Assembly (NCBI GenBank): GCA_965153355.1
Contig: OZ231128.1
Span: 35,960,001 to 36,024,000, forward strand
DNA from: Flaccisagitta enflata
Lineage: Eukaryota; Chaetognatha; Sagittoidea; Aphragmophora
DNA: 64,000 nt
Direction: 5' to 3'
The position numbers were made by a program, and so were the translations under genes. Positions within the stretch are counted from its first letter, which is position 1, and each line of letters starts with the position of its first letter. This document shows positions 44,914 through 56,587 of the stretch, piece after piece. The notes under the pieces are model-generated. The model worked only from the letters and a program-made list of their open reading frames with translations, searched no databases and had not been told where the DNA came from.

Positions 44914-45335
44914 CTATTCTCATATAAATTCAAGGTGATTGCGTTTCGAGGCCAGGCCTTGACGCCGCCAATGAAACTTCCTCTTCTTCTCGTTCTTTCC
45001 TCCTTTTTTTCATCTTCTTAGACTTCGTTTCTCTCGCTCGTTTTCCTCTACCTTTCTTCATTCTTGTTCTCGCGTTGATGTATGGCCATGAAGTCGGTAG
45101 GTCGATCGGTCGGTACATTCGAATCTTATTCTACGGCCTTGCAAAGTCTTCGTACCACCTCACTTGACTAATGCCTCCGTTAACCGGCCTTTATCATCTT
45201 AATGCGATTTTGTTGACATGTTTGTTTTTTTGCCTGTTATGTGCGTAAGTCTGATGCCGCATTGATACGAATAAGAGGCTTTGTTACCTAATTCCTGTTT
45301 CTCTCTATCCCTTCTTTCTGCACCGCATGCACTTA

Positions 45336-45975
45336 CACACAGCGGAAGAGGCGCGGCTTTGCAAATTGCGGTAGAGGTACAGCTTTGTACATTGTGGTAG
45401 AGGTACGGCATTGCACATTGTGGTAGAGGCGCAGCTTTGCACATTGCGGTAGAGGCGCGGCTTTGCACATTGCGGAAGAGGTACAGCTTTGCACATTGTG
45501 GTAGAGGCGTGGCTTTGCACATTGCAGTAGAGGTACAGCTTTGTACATTGTGGTAGAGGTACGGCATTGCGGTAGAGGCGCGGCTTTGCACATTGCGGTA
45601 GAGGCGCGGCTTTGCACATTGCGGTAGAGGCGCGGCATTGCACATTGCAGAAGAGGTACAGCTTTGCACATTGTGGTAGAGGCGTGGCTTTGCACATTGC
45701 AGTAGAGGCGCGGCTTTGCACATTGCGGTAGAGGTACGGCATCGCGGTAGAGGCGCGGCTTTGCACATTGCAGTAGAGGTACGGCATTGTGGTAGAGGCG
45801 CGGCTTTGCACATTGCGGTAGAGGCGCGGCTTTGCACATTGCGGTAGAGGTACGGCATTGCGGTAGAGGCGCGGCTTTGCACACAGCGGTAGAGGCGCGG
45901 CTTTGCACATTGCGGTAGAGGCGCGGCTTTGCACATTGTGGTAGAGGTACGGCATTGCGGTAGAGGCGCGGCTGT
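45336..45975. repeat. 27-bp minisatellite GTAGAGGCGCGGCTTTGCACATTGCG
   Basis: About 24 units with a shorter ~18-bp variant (GTAGAGGTACGGCATTGCG) interspersed. All three minus-strand frames stay open for hundreds of bases because the unit length is a multiple of three and lacks stops; I do not take these as genes. Confidence 0.93.
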
Positions 45976-46119
45976 TACTATCTCCCATCCGGAAAATCGA
46001 CATACTTTATCACCACCTAAAACCGCGGATATTTGCAGTCATTCGTCACCGCCGGAATCACTTTGATAACTTATCTTCTTGTCTACCTCTCCTTTTCCCA
46101 CGCCTGTCTCCTCGAAGCC

Positions 46120-46345
46120 TTTTGGGTAGCGGCCCCGAGGGAGCCAATGACCTATGCTTTATCCATTATGAGAGAATTGCTCCTTCTCCTTCTCCTTCTC
46201 CTTCTCCTTCTCCTTCTCCTCCCCCTCCTCCTCCACCTCCTCCTCCACCGTTCCTTCCTTGGCTCTGAAGCGTTAACTCGAGGCTCAAATCCTAGTCTCG
46301 AGTTTCAAATCCCAGTCCCGCGGCTCAAATCTCAGGCTCGAAAAA
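46120..46345. mobile_element. Second-family (GACCTATGC) left end with (CTTCTC)n core
   Basis: GGTAGCGGCCCCGAGGGAGCC then AATGACCTATGCTTTA, (CTCCTT)n at 46190-46250, then worn GGCTCAAATCCCAGTC units. No right end. Confidence 0.6.
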
Positions 46346-46427
46346 AAGTTAAGCACCACAGAAATGAACCCCCCAGAAATCGACCCAAAATGCAGATTCA
46401 AGTTTCGAATCCGTCTTTTGACTTGGA

Positions 46428-46592
46428 TTTTTAGTCGCGGACACGCGACTGTACACGTTGCTTTGACAGTCCGTCTGTCCGCCCGTCCTTCTGTTGATCT
46501 GTTCGAAAAAAATTGTACTGCGAGCGGTTTTTGCATTACTGCCCCTGCCCAACCGTTTGCGACTGTCTTCCCACTCATCCGACCCTGTTTTA
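46428..46592 (-). mobile_element. Helentron-like element, type A/G
   Basis: Palindrome AGTCGCG-GACA-CGCGACT at 46433-46450, TCCGTCTGTCCGCCCGTCC, GCCCCTGCCCAACCGTTTGCGACT, CCGACCCTGTTTT. Confidence 0.8.
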
Positions 46593-47091
46593 GAAACAGT
46601 GGAAAATATAACGTGTTGGACGGTTGGTCGATCGGTCAGTCACGTTCTTCTTTTTCAACGTTTACTAGAAGCTTTTACATCACGGCACCCCTTGCCAATT
46701 ATTAGAAGAGCTTTTTCACTTCCCATGCCAATTATTAGAGGAACTCTGCCCTGTTTACGTGTGCCCACCCCACATACGACCATGGGCTATCTGGCAAAAA
46801 CAGCTTGGGTTTGGTCAGAACTCAGGATATAGAGTGGTGTTCAATGTGTTCGATGCATCAGGTGTATAATGCAAATGAAAATGCCGGGAGCAAATCCATT
46901 TTTGAGTTTTGTTTGTATGTATTCAACATACGACTTCTGCTTCCGCTGTATGTGTCCTTTGTGTGCTTGCCATAACTTTTGCTTTATACTTCAACAGAAA
47001 GCAAACGAAGTATTTTCATGGATAAAACGGTACCGTTTGAGAATCATTTTTGTTGTTGTTTTTCTTTATTAATCTTTTTCAGGTAATTCTT

Positions 47092-47092
47092 T

Positions 47093-47184
<92 letters not shown>

Positions 47185-47270
47185 GGTGGTGGTGGGGTGG
47201 GGGGGGGGGGGGGGTGGGGGGGGGTGGTGGTGGTGGTGGTGGTGGTGGTGGTGGTTGTTGTTGTGATTGT
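47092..47270. repeat. (TTG)n, G-runs and (GGT)n
   Basis: About 31 TTG units, then a 12-G and other G runs, then GGT units. The G runs on the plus strand could form quadruplexes. Confidence 0.93.
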
Positions 47271-47639
47271 TGTTGCTTTGTTAGTTTTCGTTGTTGCTCT
47301 ATTTTCTCATTTTCATGTCAATGCTGTGTTTCGTTTTCCTTTGTCACTGCCGCCGTCTCTGCTCCGGTGCTAGCTATCAGTTGCATAGAAGGAAGTCAAA
47401 TGAAGAGATCCGTCTAACGCTCGACTAAAAGCCATTTTTGTCCGTCTCCTTATATCTCACTCTTGCTCTTTTTTTTCTCGTGCGTGTCTATTCCATGACT
47501 TTGCGTGGCGTCATTCGTCGCGTAAGTGTAAGCAATAAAACGAGGCTTTCAACGCGCGCACGCGTGCGTGTGAGAAGTAATCATCGCCGCCGCTTTGCTT
47601 CACGTGCACGGCAGTTTTGTCGTTGCCTTCGCCACCGCC

Positions 47640-48155
47640 ACTACCTCTACAATCGCCACCGCATCCGCCTCCGCCACTGCCACTTCCTCCACAATCGCCA
47701 CCGCCACCACTCCACAATCGCCACCGCCACTACTCTACAATCGCCACCGCCACTACTCCACAATCGCCACCGCCACTACTCCACAATCGCCACCGGCACC
47801 ACTCCACAATCGCCACCGCCACTACTCCACAATCGCCACCGCCACTACCCCAAAATCGCCACCGCCACTTCTCCACAATCGCCACCGCCACTACTCCACA
47901 ATCGCCACCGCCTCTACTCCACAATCGCCACCGCCACTACTCCACAATCGCCACCGCCACTTCTCCACAATCGCCACCGCCTCTACTCCACAATCGCCAC
48001 CGCCACTACTCCACAATCGCCACCGCCAACACTTCACAATCGCCACCGCCACTACTCCACAATCGCCACCGCAACCACTCCACAATAGCCACCGCCACCA
48101 CTCCACAATCGCCACCGCCGCTACTCCACAATCGCCACCGCCAATACTCCACTAT
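47640..48155. repeat. 24-bp minisatellite CCACAATCGCCACCGCCACTACT
   Basis: About 20 units, very regular from 47690. Several frames are open throughout; no sign of a gene around it. Confidence 0.93.
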
Positions 48156-48871
48156 CACGTTCACCGCTTTGTCGCCACTACCAAACACAAACTCGAAATA
48201 ACTGTTTCTACAGACGATAATCATCATGTTCAACTTCAAAGCATAAAAATCAGTCATCTTAACTCCTACTCCCAAAACCACCCTTTTCCACCAGTGCCAC
48301 GGTATTCCCGCCCATGCAGCTGTCCCCACTATTGCCAGCACCCCCCCCCACACACATACACACTTATCACCAACACTAAAGGTGGATTAGATGGATCTAA
48401 GGGTTTGTGTATAAGCACGATCGCGAGGCCAGTAGGACAGTGCCCCTACCACCTTCACCGTCACTGCCACCATCTCCAAGTCTTCGTGGCAATTTGTCCC
48501 AGTCCCGTTTCTTTCTTTTTTTTCTTCTTCTTCTTCTTTTTTACTTAAAGTCGTTTTCTACTTCGTTGCCTCATCTGTACTTTTTCCCTCTCATTCTATG
48601 TCCCATTTTCTTCCAGCTTCTTTTTTATTCCTTCCAGCTTCTTTTTTATTCTTTCCGGGCCATTGCGTCGTTAAAAGACATTCTATACTCGTATTCACTG
48701 CATTTTAGTAGGCAAGGAGCGATGTAAGGACTCAGGGGAGAAAGAAACGAAGGAACCTTGCATGTATTACCTTGTTGCGCGTGATGAAAAGAAATAGAAA
48801 GGAGGTATATTCTAAACAGTAGTATCATATCTTTTTTTTTTCCTTGAATTCTATTTCTTGAAAATCAAATT
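48156..48871. other. No gene seen
   Basis: Unique-looking sequence with a TTC tract near 48515-48545 and a doubled TTCCAGCTTCTTTTTTATTC at about 48610-48655. Confidence 0.4.
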
Positions 48872-49039
48872 TTCAGTCGCGTGCACGTAGCTCTAAAACG
48901 CGCTTTGTCCGTCCATCGATCAAACTTTTTTTCATTTTTTTAAAAACTTTTTCAGCGTTTATGGGCAATCTCCTGCCCAAATACATGGTTGCCCCCTGCC
49001 CACCCGCACACGACTTGAGTAGCCGTTCTTCCGGCTTTG
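48872..49039 (-). mobile_element. Helentron-like element, type A
   Basis: CAGTCGCGTGCACGTAGCTCT, CGCTTTGTCCGTCC, CCCCTGCCCACCCGCACACGACT, GCCGTTCTTCCGGC. Confidence 0.8.
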
Positions 49040-49143
49040 AATTCATGCTGATTTTTGCCGATTTGCACCCAAAAATCAGTTAACTAGCCAATTTTTAGTA
49101 AATTTCAAATATCAGTTATTAGCTAACTAAAGTTATCCACTGC

Positions 49144-49145
<2 letters not shown>

Positions 49146-49194
<49 letters not shown>
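49146..49194. repeat. (CT)n, about 24 units
   Basis: Clean CT run. Confidence 0.95.
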
Positions 49195-49200
<6 letters not shown>

Positions 49201-49408
49201 ACAGACGGCAAATCACCTTGTAACGCGGTCTTCTTTCCATATTCGTGATCGTGCACTTAATTTGCTGGGAGGCCTTGAGAATTGGCTCAGTTCTGATGAA
49301 ACGCATGAAGCTGTCATGTTTTAATCATAAAACCAAAGAAGGCAAAAAAAAAAAACGCCTCGAGCTCCTCACCTTCTCGCCAAATTGTAATACCTCACTC
49401 AGGCGCGA

Positions 49409-49569
<161 letters not shown>

Positions 49570-49694
49570 CTATCTCCCCCCTCCCCCTTGACAGACAGAC
49601 AGACAGACAGACCTCTATCTCCCCCTCCCCCTCGACAATATAGACTTTTTCGATTTTTTTTTCCCATTAATTACCTTTTAATGCCGTAAAATGA

Positions 49695-49797
49695 CTATAG
49701 AACCTATATTTTGATTTTGTTACCGACAAACCGACAATCCGACCGACCGACCGACCGGCGCAGTAAGTTCTAGAATCGCGTTCACGCGACTTAAAAA
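49695..49797 (+). mobile_element. Helentron-like 3' end, type A-like
   Basis: ACCGACAAACCGAC, (GACC)n, GAATCGCG-TTCA-CGCGACTTAAAAAAA (palindrome 49774-49790). No 5' end. Confidence 0.75.
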
Positions 49798-49841
49798 AAG
49801 CTAAGAAAACACATTTCCTAATGGTTTCATTTGGTTGACAG

Positions 49842-51112
49842 AAGAAGAGCAGCAAGAAGGAGGGCACACGCGCTGGTGGAAGACCCATCAGAGGCGCCAA
49901 ACTTCGATTTAGAAACAAAAGTTTAATTGGTTGTCCCGAGACCGGCGTAAGACATTCGCCGTTGCTACCATCTGTAGGTCTTCGTGGCCAACTGGAAACT
50001 CTTGATGGTCAGCAGTGCAGTCTCAATATTCGGAGAATATCATGTTTACTTAACCAATAACCATCTTCTAATCATTTTTACCCATCTCTGTTAATGAGTC
50101 TCATGATTCATAATTCAATTATGTTTTCATTTATACAATCTTAAAAAAAAATATGCTCTTTTGTCTCATTGGTATTTCCGTGTATCCTTCTGTCACAAAT
50201 GTTCTTTAGAAGTCTCTGAGAGGCAAGTCTTAAGATTGTTTAAGATATAATAAAATGGGTCAAGGAGCGTTAAAAACTGATAAGATTTGATTTAAAAAAT
50301 TAGTGACCAAGGTAGGGAGTGTTGAAAAGAGTTTAAAAGTTACACTGTTACGAAGTGTCACTAAGTAATAAAAGTATCACAATTGAAAAAATGAAAAGTG
50401 AAAAGAAAATTAAAAGTGAAAAGAAAAATTGAAAAGTTTTCCTAAGATCCTAAGATCTTTTAAAGTATTGTCATTATTTTTTTCGAGTAAAGATTGACTG
50501 AACGTGTTCCTAAAATCCTAAGATCTGTAAAAGTATTGTCATCATTTTTTTTTCAAGTAAAGATTGACTGAACGCACGAGAATCAAAGGCCTTGAAATAA
50601 TCTATGGTACAATATGAAACAACTCCACTCTGTCCCCACGTTCAAATCACGTCTACGATCGTACCTTCTTAGCCAATATGAATAAGTCATTGGCGCTAAA
50701 TGTCCATTGGCGCGTTTTATTTTAGACCATTCTCAATAACCTTTTACCAAAGTCTGTAGTCTTTCAAGTTTTCCGTACAAGTTTATCCTCACAAGTTTTT
50801 ACGAGTATGTATTAACGGGACCTCAATGGAAATAAGTAGTCTCTGTACCACTTTCTTGAGCTATCCCCAGCTATGCCTAATAGGTACTTGTAGTGCGCTT
50901 GTACTGTCATTGCTGAGATAAATTTTACTTTACTTACTTTTACTCATCTACAGGATTTGGTTCTGCTCTCGGCCGACGTCCGAAGGAACAAAGACTACGA
51001 AATGAGAAGTTGTCATTTATCGGCAGACAATCTGCAAAACAAAAGACAAAAGGCGACGAAAAGTGAAACGGCCTCAGAAGACGAAACAAAACCAAAGATG
51101 AGCGAAATATGA
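49842..51112 (+). CDS. Weak candidate exons on the plus strand
   Basis: After an acceptor TTTGGTTGACAG the sequence from 49842 is open in two frames. One runs 27 codons to TAA at about 49923 and ends ...SEAPNFDLETKV, which looks like a natural basic-then-acidic C-terminal tail. The other stays open to 50059 and could use a donor (GGC|GTAAGA) near 49946. A second acceptor (CATCTACAG at about 50953) opens a frame of about 50 codons (DLVLLSADVRRNKDYEM...) ending near 51112. No upstream exon or domain is found, so this may be chance. Confidence 0.22.
50060..50940. other. No gene seen; 50-bp near-duplicate
   Basis: AAAGATTGACTGAACG with TCCTAAGATCTTTTAAAGTA occurs twice, at about 50445-50505 and 50510-50575. 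The rest is unique-looking. Confidence 0.45.
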
Positions 51113-51660
51113 AAATGAGAAATCAAGGGAAACGGAAGAAAGAGGTGAGAGAGTTGGAGAAAGAAAAACACTTAACTAGAAAATAAGGTTGTAGAGTCTT
51201 TCACCAAGCATGTTTATCCTGAATTTGTTTCTCGTTGTACCTGTTGTCTATATTTTTAAACTTTGTTTTTTTTTCGACGTTTTCGAGCCGTTTTTGCATT
51301 ACAGAAGAAAGAGAAATATAAGATGTGAACCCCCTAAAACTGTAATATCCTCCCTTACAGATCAAACTATGGCAAAAAGTAATTAATTCAATGATGCAAA
51401 TTAAAGATTATGACTGTGTTATGACTGTGTTATGACTGTGTTATGACTGTGTTGTGGTGCCACTCACACGATTTCCACTCCCATCTAAAATTGAAATGCA
51501 AAATCATTGATTTCATATACTTTCTTTAATGGTTGATTTTAATGCTTTATCATGCTATATCTAGACAAAACTTAACAAGGCCAACACCTTTAAGTCGCGT
51601 GCAGGACGAAAATAACTGAACTGACCTCACTCCTTATTGTATCTTTTTATCAAAAATCAG

Positions 51661-53560
51661 ATTTAAAACAGACATAAACCAGACCCAAACCAGACCCAAA
51701 CCAGACTCAAACTAGACTCAAACCAGACTCAAACCAGACTCAAACCAGACTCAAACCAGACTCAAACCAGATTTAAACCAGATTTAAACCAGAATTAAAC
51801 CAGAATTAAACCAGACCTAAACCAGACCTAAACTAGACCTAAACCAGATATAAACCAGACATAAACCAGACATAAACCAGACATATACCAGACATATACC
51901 AGACATAACATCTGTCTCATAATCATAGTCACAACATGAAAAGAGGAAAAACTGTCCAAGATTTTGTCCAAAAGTCTTGAAATTTTCACTGAAGATCGCT
52001 AAATACTTGTTATAAAGTGCGCTAGAAGCAGAAAGAGATTTGTGCCCATGCAGGTGCAGTAAAGGGTATCAATGAGAAAAACCCCTAACAATATTTTACA
52101 CATTTTCATCCACTTTTTTATCATCTTTTTTTAGCTTATAACTCAGTTGTTTTTCAAAGGATTTGTAGAAAATTGGTGACAGTTAGAAAGATCTTGAAAA
52201 GATCTTTAAAATGGGACCAATCTGGCATTTATAGCTTCATCCATTTAAAAGATACAAGCAAAACATGATTGACTGTCTAAAAAATGGGAAAATTCTATGA
52301 CCTGTACCCCATGAAGGTCAAACACAGCTTTACGCAAAATCTGGCCTCAGGAACATTTGAAAACTGGTGAATTCTCTCTATCATACCAATATGCCATATG
52401 AAACTGCAAAACATCTATCAGCACTGTTGATATCAACCCCAAATTGGTGAAAACATATGTGTGTGACGATAATTATGAGACAGATGTTATACCAGACATA
52501 TACCAGACTCAAACCAGACTTAAACCAGACTTAAACCAGACTTAAGCCAGACTTTAGCCAGACTTAAGCCAGACTTAAGCCAGACTTAAAACCAGACTTA
52601 AAACCAGACTTAAAACCAGACTTAAACCCGACTTAAGATGACTTAGAATTACTAATGATGACTTACCAGACCCAAACCCGACTCAAGCCAGACTCAAGCC
52701 AGACTCAAGCCAGACTCAACCCAGGCTCAAACCAGACTCAAACCAGACTCAAACCAGACTCAAACCACACTCAAACCACACTCAAACCACACTCAAACCA
52801 CACTCAAACCACACTCAAACCAGACTCAAACCAGACATCAACCAGTCATCAACCAGACATAAACCAGACATCAACCAGACTTAAGCCAGACTTAAAACCA
52901 GACTTAAAACCAGACTTAAAACCAGTCTTTAAACCAGACTTAAACAAGACTTAAACCAGACTTAAACCAGACTTAAACCAGACTTAAACCAGACTTAAAC
53001 CAGACTTTAACAAGACTTAAACCAGACTTAAAATGACTTAGAATTACTAAGAATGACTTAAAATGACTTAGAATTACTAAGAATGACTTAAAATGAATTG
53101 AGATTACTAGAAATAACTTAAAACTTGAAATAACTAAAAACTTCAAAAGTCGAAAAATGACTTAGAATGACTTAAAATGACTTAGAATGACATAGAATGA
53201 CTTATAATGACTTTGAATGACTTAAAATGACCTAAAATGACTTGAAAAGACATAAAACAACAAAAACTTCAAAAGTCAAAAAATGACTCAGAATGACTTA
53301 GAATGACTTAGAATGACTTAGAATGATTTAGAATGACTTAGAATGACTTAGAATGACTTAAAATGACTTAAAATGGTGTAAAATGACAAAAACTTCAAGA
53401 GTCAAAAAATGACTTAGAATGACTCAGAATGACTTACAATGAAAGAGAATGACTTATAATGACTTATAATGACTTTGAATGACTTAAAATGACTTAAAAT
53501 GACTTAAAATGACGTTAAATGGCAAAAAAAAGCTAAGCGTTACGGACCGACGGACGGACC
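51661..53560. repeat. ACCAGACTTAA and AATGACTTAG minisatellites
   Basis: About 100 diverged 10-12 bp units: CCAGACNNAAA from 51661 to about 53030, then ATGACTTAGA from 53030 to 53530. Interrupted by a MITE at 51908-52487. The second type also forms the core of the copies at 37900 and 54231. Confidence 0.93.
51908..52487. mobile_element. 580-bp TA-flanked MITE inside the minisatellite
   Basis: ACATCTGTCTCATAAT at the left and ATTATGAGACAGATGT at the right are inverted, with TA on each side and CCAGACATA units beyond. The inside holds GTTAGAAAGATCTTG and GGGACCAATCTGGCA, like the GACGCAC-end family core. Confidence 0.87.
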
Positions 53561-53778
53561 GACCGACAGACGGACAGAGTGGGTCATAGAGTCGCGTGCA
53601 CGCGACTAAAAATCGGTCTGGTGACGCCACTTGTATTGATATAAACATTCTTTCTCTACCTCTAGTTTCTCCATATGTTAATTGGTTAGGGCTGTAAGTG
53701 GGGGCGCTGCAGTTTTCTGGGGGTTCACACCTTGTATTAACCTTTTCTCTGTACCCAAATGCATGGTGAGTCTTTTCC

Positions 53779-53826
53779 ATCCCGCCAGCATGCGACTTGG
53801 GAAGGCGTGCATCTGGCCTTGTTGGT
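53779..53826 (-). mobile_element. Helentron-like 5' end fragment
   Basis: CCCGCCAGCATGCGACTTGG then GAAGGCGTGCATCTGGCCTTGTT, the reverse of a 5' end. Confidence 0.65.
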
Positions 53827-54230
53827 GTTGTTCTGCTCCTTCCACTCGTTGCCCTTTATCCGATTCCACCACTCCATCCAACACCCCACCTAACCCCCCC
53901 CCCTCAATGCAATCCTTATCTCCTTTTCCTACTACTCCTCCTCCTACTCCTCCTCCTCCTCCTCCTCCTCTCCTTAACGCGTTTGCGCTTCCGGGATTTC
54001 TTTCTCCCATTCTTCTGCTCTCTTGAATATACTCTCTTCGATTTCTCCTGCAACTATTCGCTTGACAACTCCCACAGATTGAAAAATAAAATTGCCTTTT
54101 TTTTTCTTTTTTGCTTCTCGTATTTCCGATGCCCCTTCTTTTTTTTTTTTTTTTTTCTTTGCTCACTCTCTCTCTCATTCTCTGTTTCTCACTATTTCTC
54201 TGTTTGTCTCTTTCTTTCTGTCTCTGTCTT

Positions 54231-54460
54231 TTTAGTCGCGTGCACGCGAATCTACATCCCGCTTTGTCTATCCGTCTGTTGGTCGGTCGGTCGGTCGGTG
54301 GGTTGGTCGGTCTGTCAGTGAGTCCATCACATTTTTACTTTTTTTATCAATTCATTTCATTAAGTCATTTAAAGTCAATTAAGAGTATACTGAGTCATTC
54401 TAACTCATTCTAAGTCAAACTGTAAGTCTCGCACGCGACTTATAGGTGTTGGCCTTGTTC
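54231..54460 (-). mobile_element. Helentron-like element, type A, short sister of the 2-kb copy
   Basis: TTTTTAGTCGCGTGCACGCGAATCTACA, GTCGGTCGGTCGG core, (AAGTCATTCT)n, GCACGCGACTTATAGGTGTTGGCCTTGTT. Confidence 0.87.
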
Positions 54461-54815
54461 TATTTCAAGGCAACTATAATCCCCTCGTTTCCATAAAAAC
54501 GAAATTCTCCATACATCATGCCGTAAAGCCCGTGATCAACAGCATCTGCTAAAAGATGGGTGACGGGGATTTAAACTGAAATCCAGTATTGCAAATTCTT
54601 TGAAAGATACGTAGGTTATCAGAGATGCAAAGTGCGAGTTACGACACTCATGAGGATGGTGATATAAGAACATCACTCAGTCAATTTTTTTGTTGTGAAT
54701 AAGTCAAATGAAAGGGAATGAAAGAAAGAAGGCAAATTACGTTCTTGAGTTTCATTTCTCTGCATCTTTAAACGCGTTGAATTTCTTCTTCATTGCACAC
54801 ATTCCGCGAAGGAAA

Positions 54816-54991
<176 letters not shown>

Positions 54992-55115
54992 AGCGAGTGT
55001 CACACACAAAATCATAAATCCGAAAGTAACAAACTATGCCTCAGGCTCAGAACTGAAGCATCAAGCCGTTATTCAAAAGGAAGTTATGCTTACAATTTCA
55101 TTAGTTTGCAAAGAA

Positions 55116-55317
55116 AACAAGGCCGGATACACGGCCGATAAGTAGTCGCTGGCGGATGGGCTGGGGCAGAATGTGGTGGGCGGGGGCTGCGATGTGGCAG
55201 GGCAGGGGCCGTAATGCTCAAAAATCGCTGTTTTGCGTCACCGAAATTTACGCGTGACAGACCTTCCTTCGTAGGGACACACCCTCTTATAGAATCGCTT
55301 AGCCAGCGACTAAAAAT
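55116..55317 (+). mobile_element. Helentron-like element, type C
   Basis: AACAA, 5' hairpin GGCCG-GATACA-CGGCC at 55121-55136, box AGTCGCTGGC at 55144-55153, GGATGGGCTGGGGC, CTCTTATAGAATCGCTTAGCCAGCGACTAAAAA. GCCAGCGACT at 55302-55311 is the exact reverse complement of the box. Confidence 0.88.
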
Positions 55318-55427
55318 GTGATGTAATCCTCTATATCTACACTGGAAGAGAAATCTTGTTATTTCGTACCCGCACTGGTAAAAACAGTTCAGGCTCATCA
55401 CGGTTAAGTCCCCTCTTCTCAATAGGG

Positions 55428-55568
55428 TCATCGCCTGTGTCGGAATTCTTCCATTTCTGTCCCCAAATAAGTATTCACGCGGTTGCTTGGCAACACACTC
55501 GGATGGATGGTGGATAGCGGAAGGTACAGGTTGACTTCCGAACCGTCGCGCACTTCTTGAGGTTCCAT
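55428..55568 (-). CDS. Small candidate first exon or short ORF (46 aa)
   Basis: ATG at 55568 in a good context (GAGCCATGG) opens MEPQEVRDGSEVNLYLPLST and runs to TGA at 55430. Codon composition is protein-like, but no donor or partner exon is clear. It may be a short gene, the first exon of a spliced one, or chance. Confidence 0.25.
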   Translation of the reverse strand: MEPQEVRDGSEVNLYLPLSTIHPSVLPSNRVNTYLGTEMEEFRHRR

Positions 55569-55676
55569 GGCTCAAACCTGGATTGCAAATTCAGTCATGC
55601 GACGGCTGAGTGGGTCTCGCATCATAAATTCAGAAGAAACACATTTGGGCTCTCAGTTCGTAGGTGTTGGTAATGG

Positions 55677-55677
<1 letters not shown>

Positions 55678-55761
<84 letters not shown>
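55678..55761. repeat. (GT)n, about 41 units
   Basis: Clean GT run. Confidence 0.97.
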
Positions 55762-55763
<2 letters not shown>

Positions 55764-56086
55764 AAAGTTGAAAATGAGGAGATATGAGGGATAGCCTTCT
55801 CCCGATAAGGGGGAAACGTACACAGATAATTTCATACGGCGACGATGAAAACAAAGAACCTGAAGAAAAGTAAGAGGTGGGAAGAGAGTTAGTATATTTA
55901 TGAACGAATGATAGACATACAGACAGACAGATCACAAAAAAGATGAAATTAAGAGAAAAAGACATAAAAAGACAGAGAGAGAGATAGGTGACATAGAGGA
56001 ATATTTACTAAATAATAGTAAATACGGGGACAAATTTGCCAATGCTGGCAATTTGGAAACTGGTGGTATACGAATCCAGAAATGAA

Positions 56087-56430
56087 AACAAGGCCAAGTT
56101 ATGGCCAACAAGTGCGCCACGCTTGATTAAGAATTGGTGAATGAACCTTTTGAATGAATGAACGAATAAATGGATGAATGAATGAATGATTGAATGAATG
56201 AATGAATGAATGAATGAATGAATGAATGAATGAATGAATGAATGAATGAATGAATGAATGAATGAATGCATGAAAATGAGTGTGATAAGGCATGAGAGGT
56301 GGTAGGAATGAAGAATGACGACAGAATTGACAGTTTTGAGCGTTTTTAACGTTTGCGTTACAGACAGACAGACCAACCGACCAACAGACGGACATGACCT
56401 CTTATGGAAGTGCGAGGACGCACTTAAAAA
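56087..56430 (+). mobile_element. Helentron-like element, type F, with (TGAA)n core
   Basis: AACAA, 5' hairpin GGCCA-AGTTA-TGGCC at 56092-56106, box AAGTGCGCC at 56110-56118, (TGAA)n at 56155-56271, GACAGACCAACCGACC, CTCTTATGG, palindrome AAGTGCG-AGGA-CGCACTT at 56408-56425, AAAAA. Box and right arm match in seven of the first seven positions, then differ by an indel. Confidence 0.8.
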
Positions 56431-56587
56431 AGAAGAGGAAAAAAAAGGAAGAAAAGGAAAGAGATAAGATGATGCAACAAGAAAAGGGACGATTGAAAAC
56501 GAGAGAAAAGAGAAAAGAGAAAAGAGAAGCTGAGGCAAACGCGTCTATTCCCGCGAAGAAATGATGTTTGTCATTAAGGGTTTGCCC

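Larger units (their letters stand above)
51574..53614 (+). mobile_element. Helentron-like element, type A, 2-kb copy with giant minisatellite core
   Basis: Starts AACAAGGCCAACACC, box AGTCGCGTGC at 51593-51602, and ends with GGTCATAGAG and the perfect 18-bp palindrome at 53590-53607 plus TAAAAA. GCACGCGACT at 53598-53607 is the exact reverse complement of the box. The first 35 bp match the 5' end of the short copy at 54231-54460, so the two ends belong together. Confidence 0.8.

Noticed and set aside
45336-45975. CRISPR-like array
   Set aside because: The units are adjacent without unique spacers, and the surroundings are eukaryotic.
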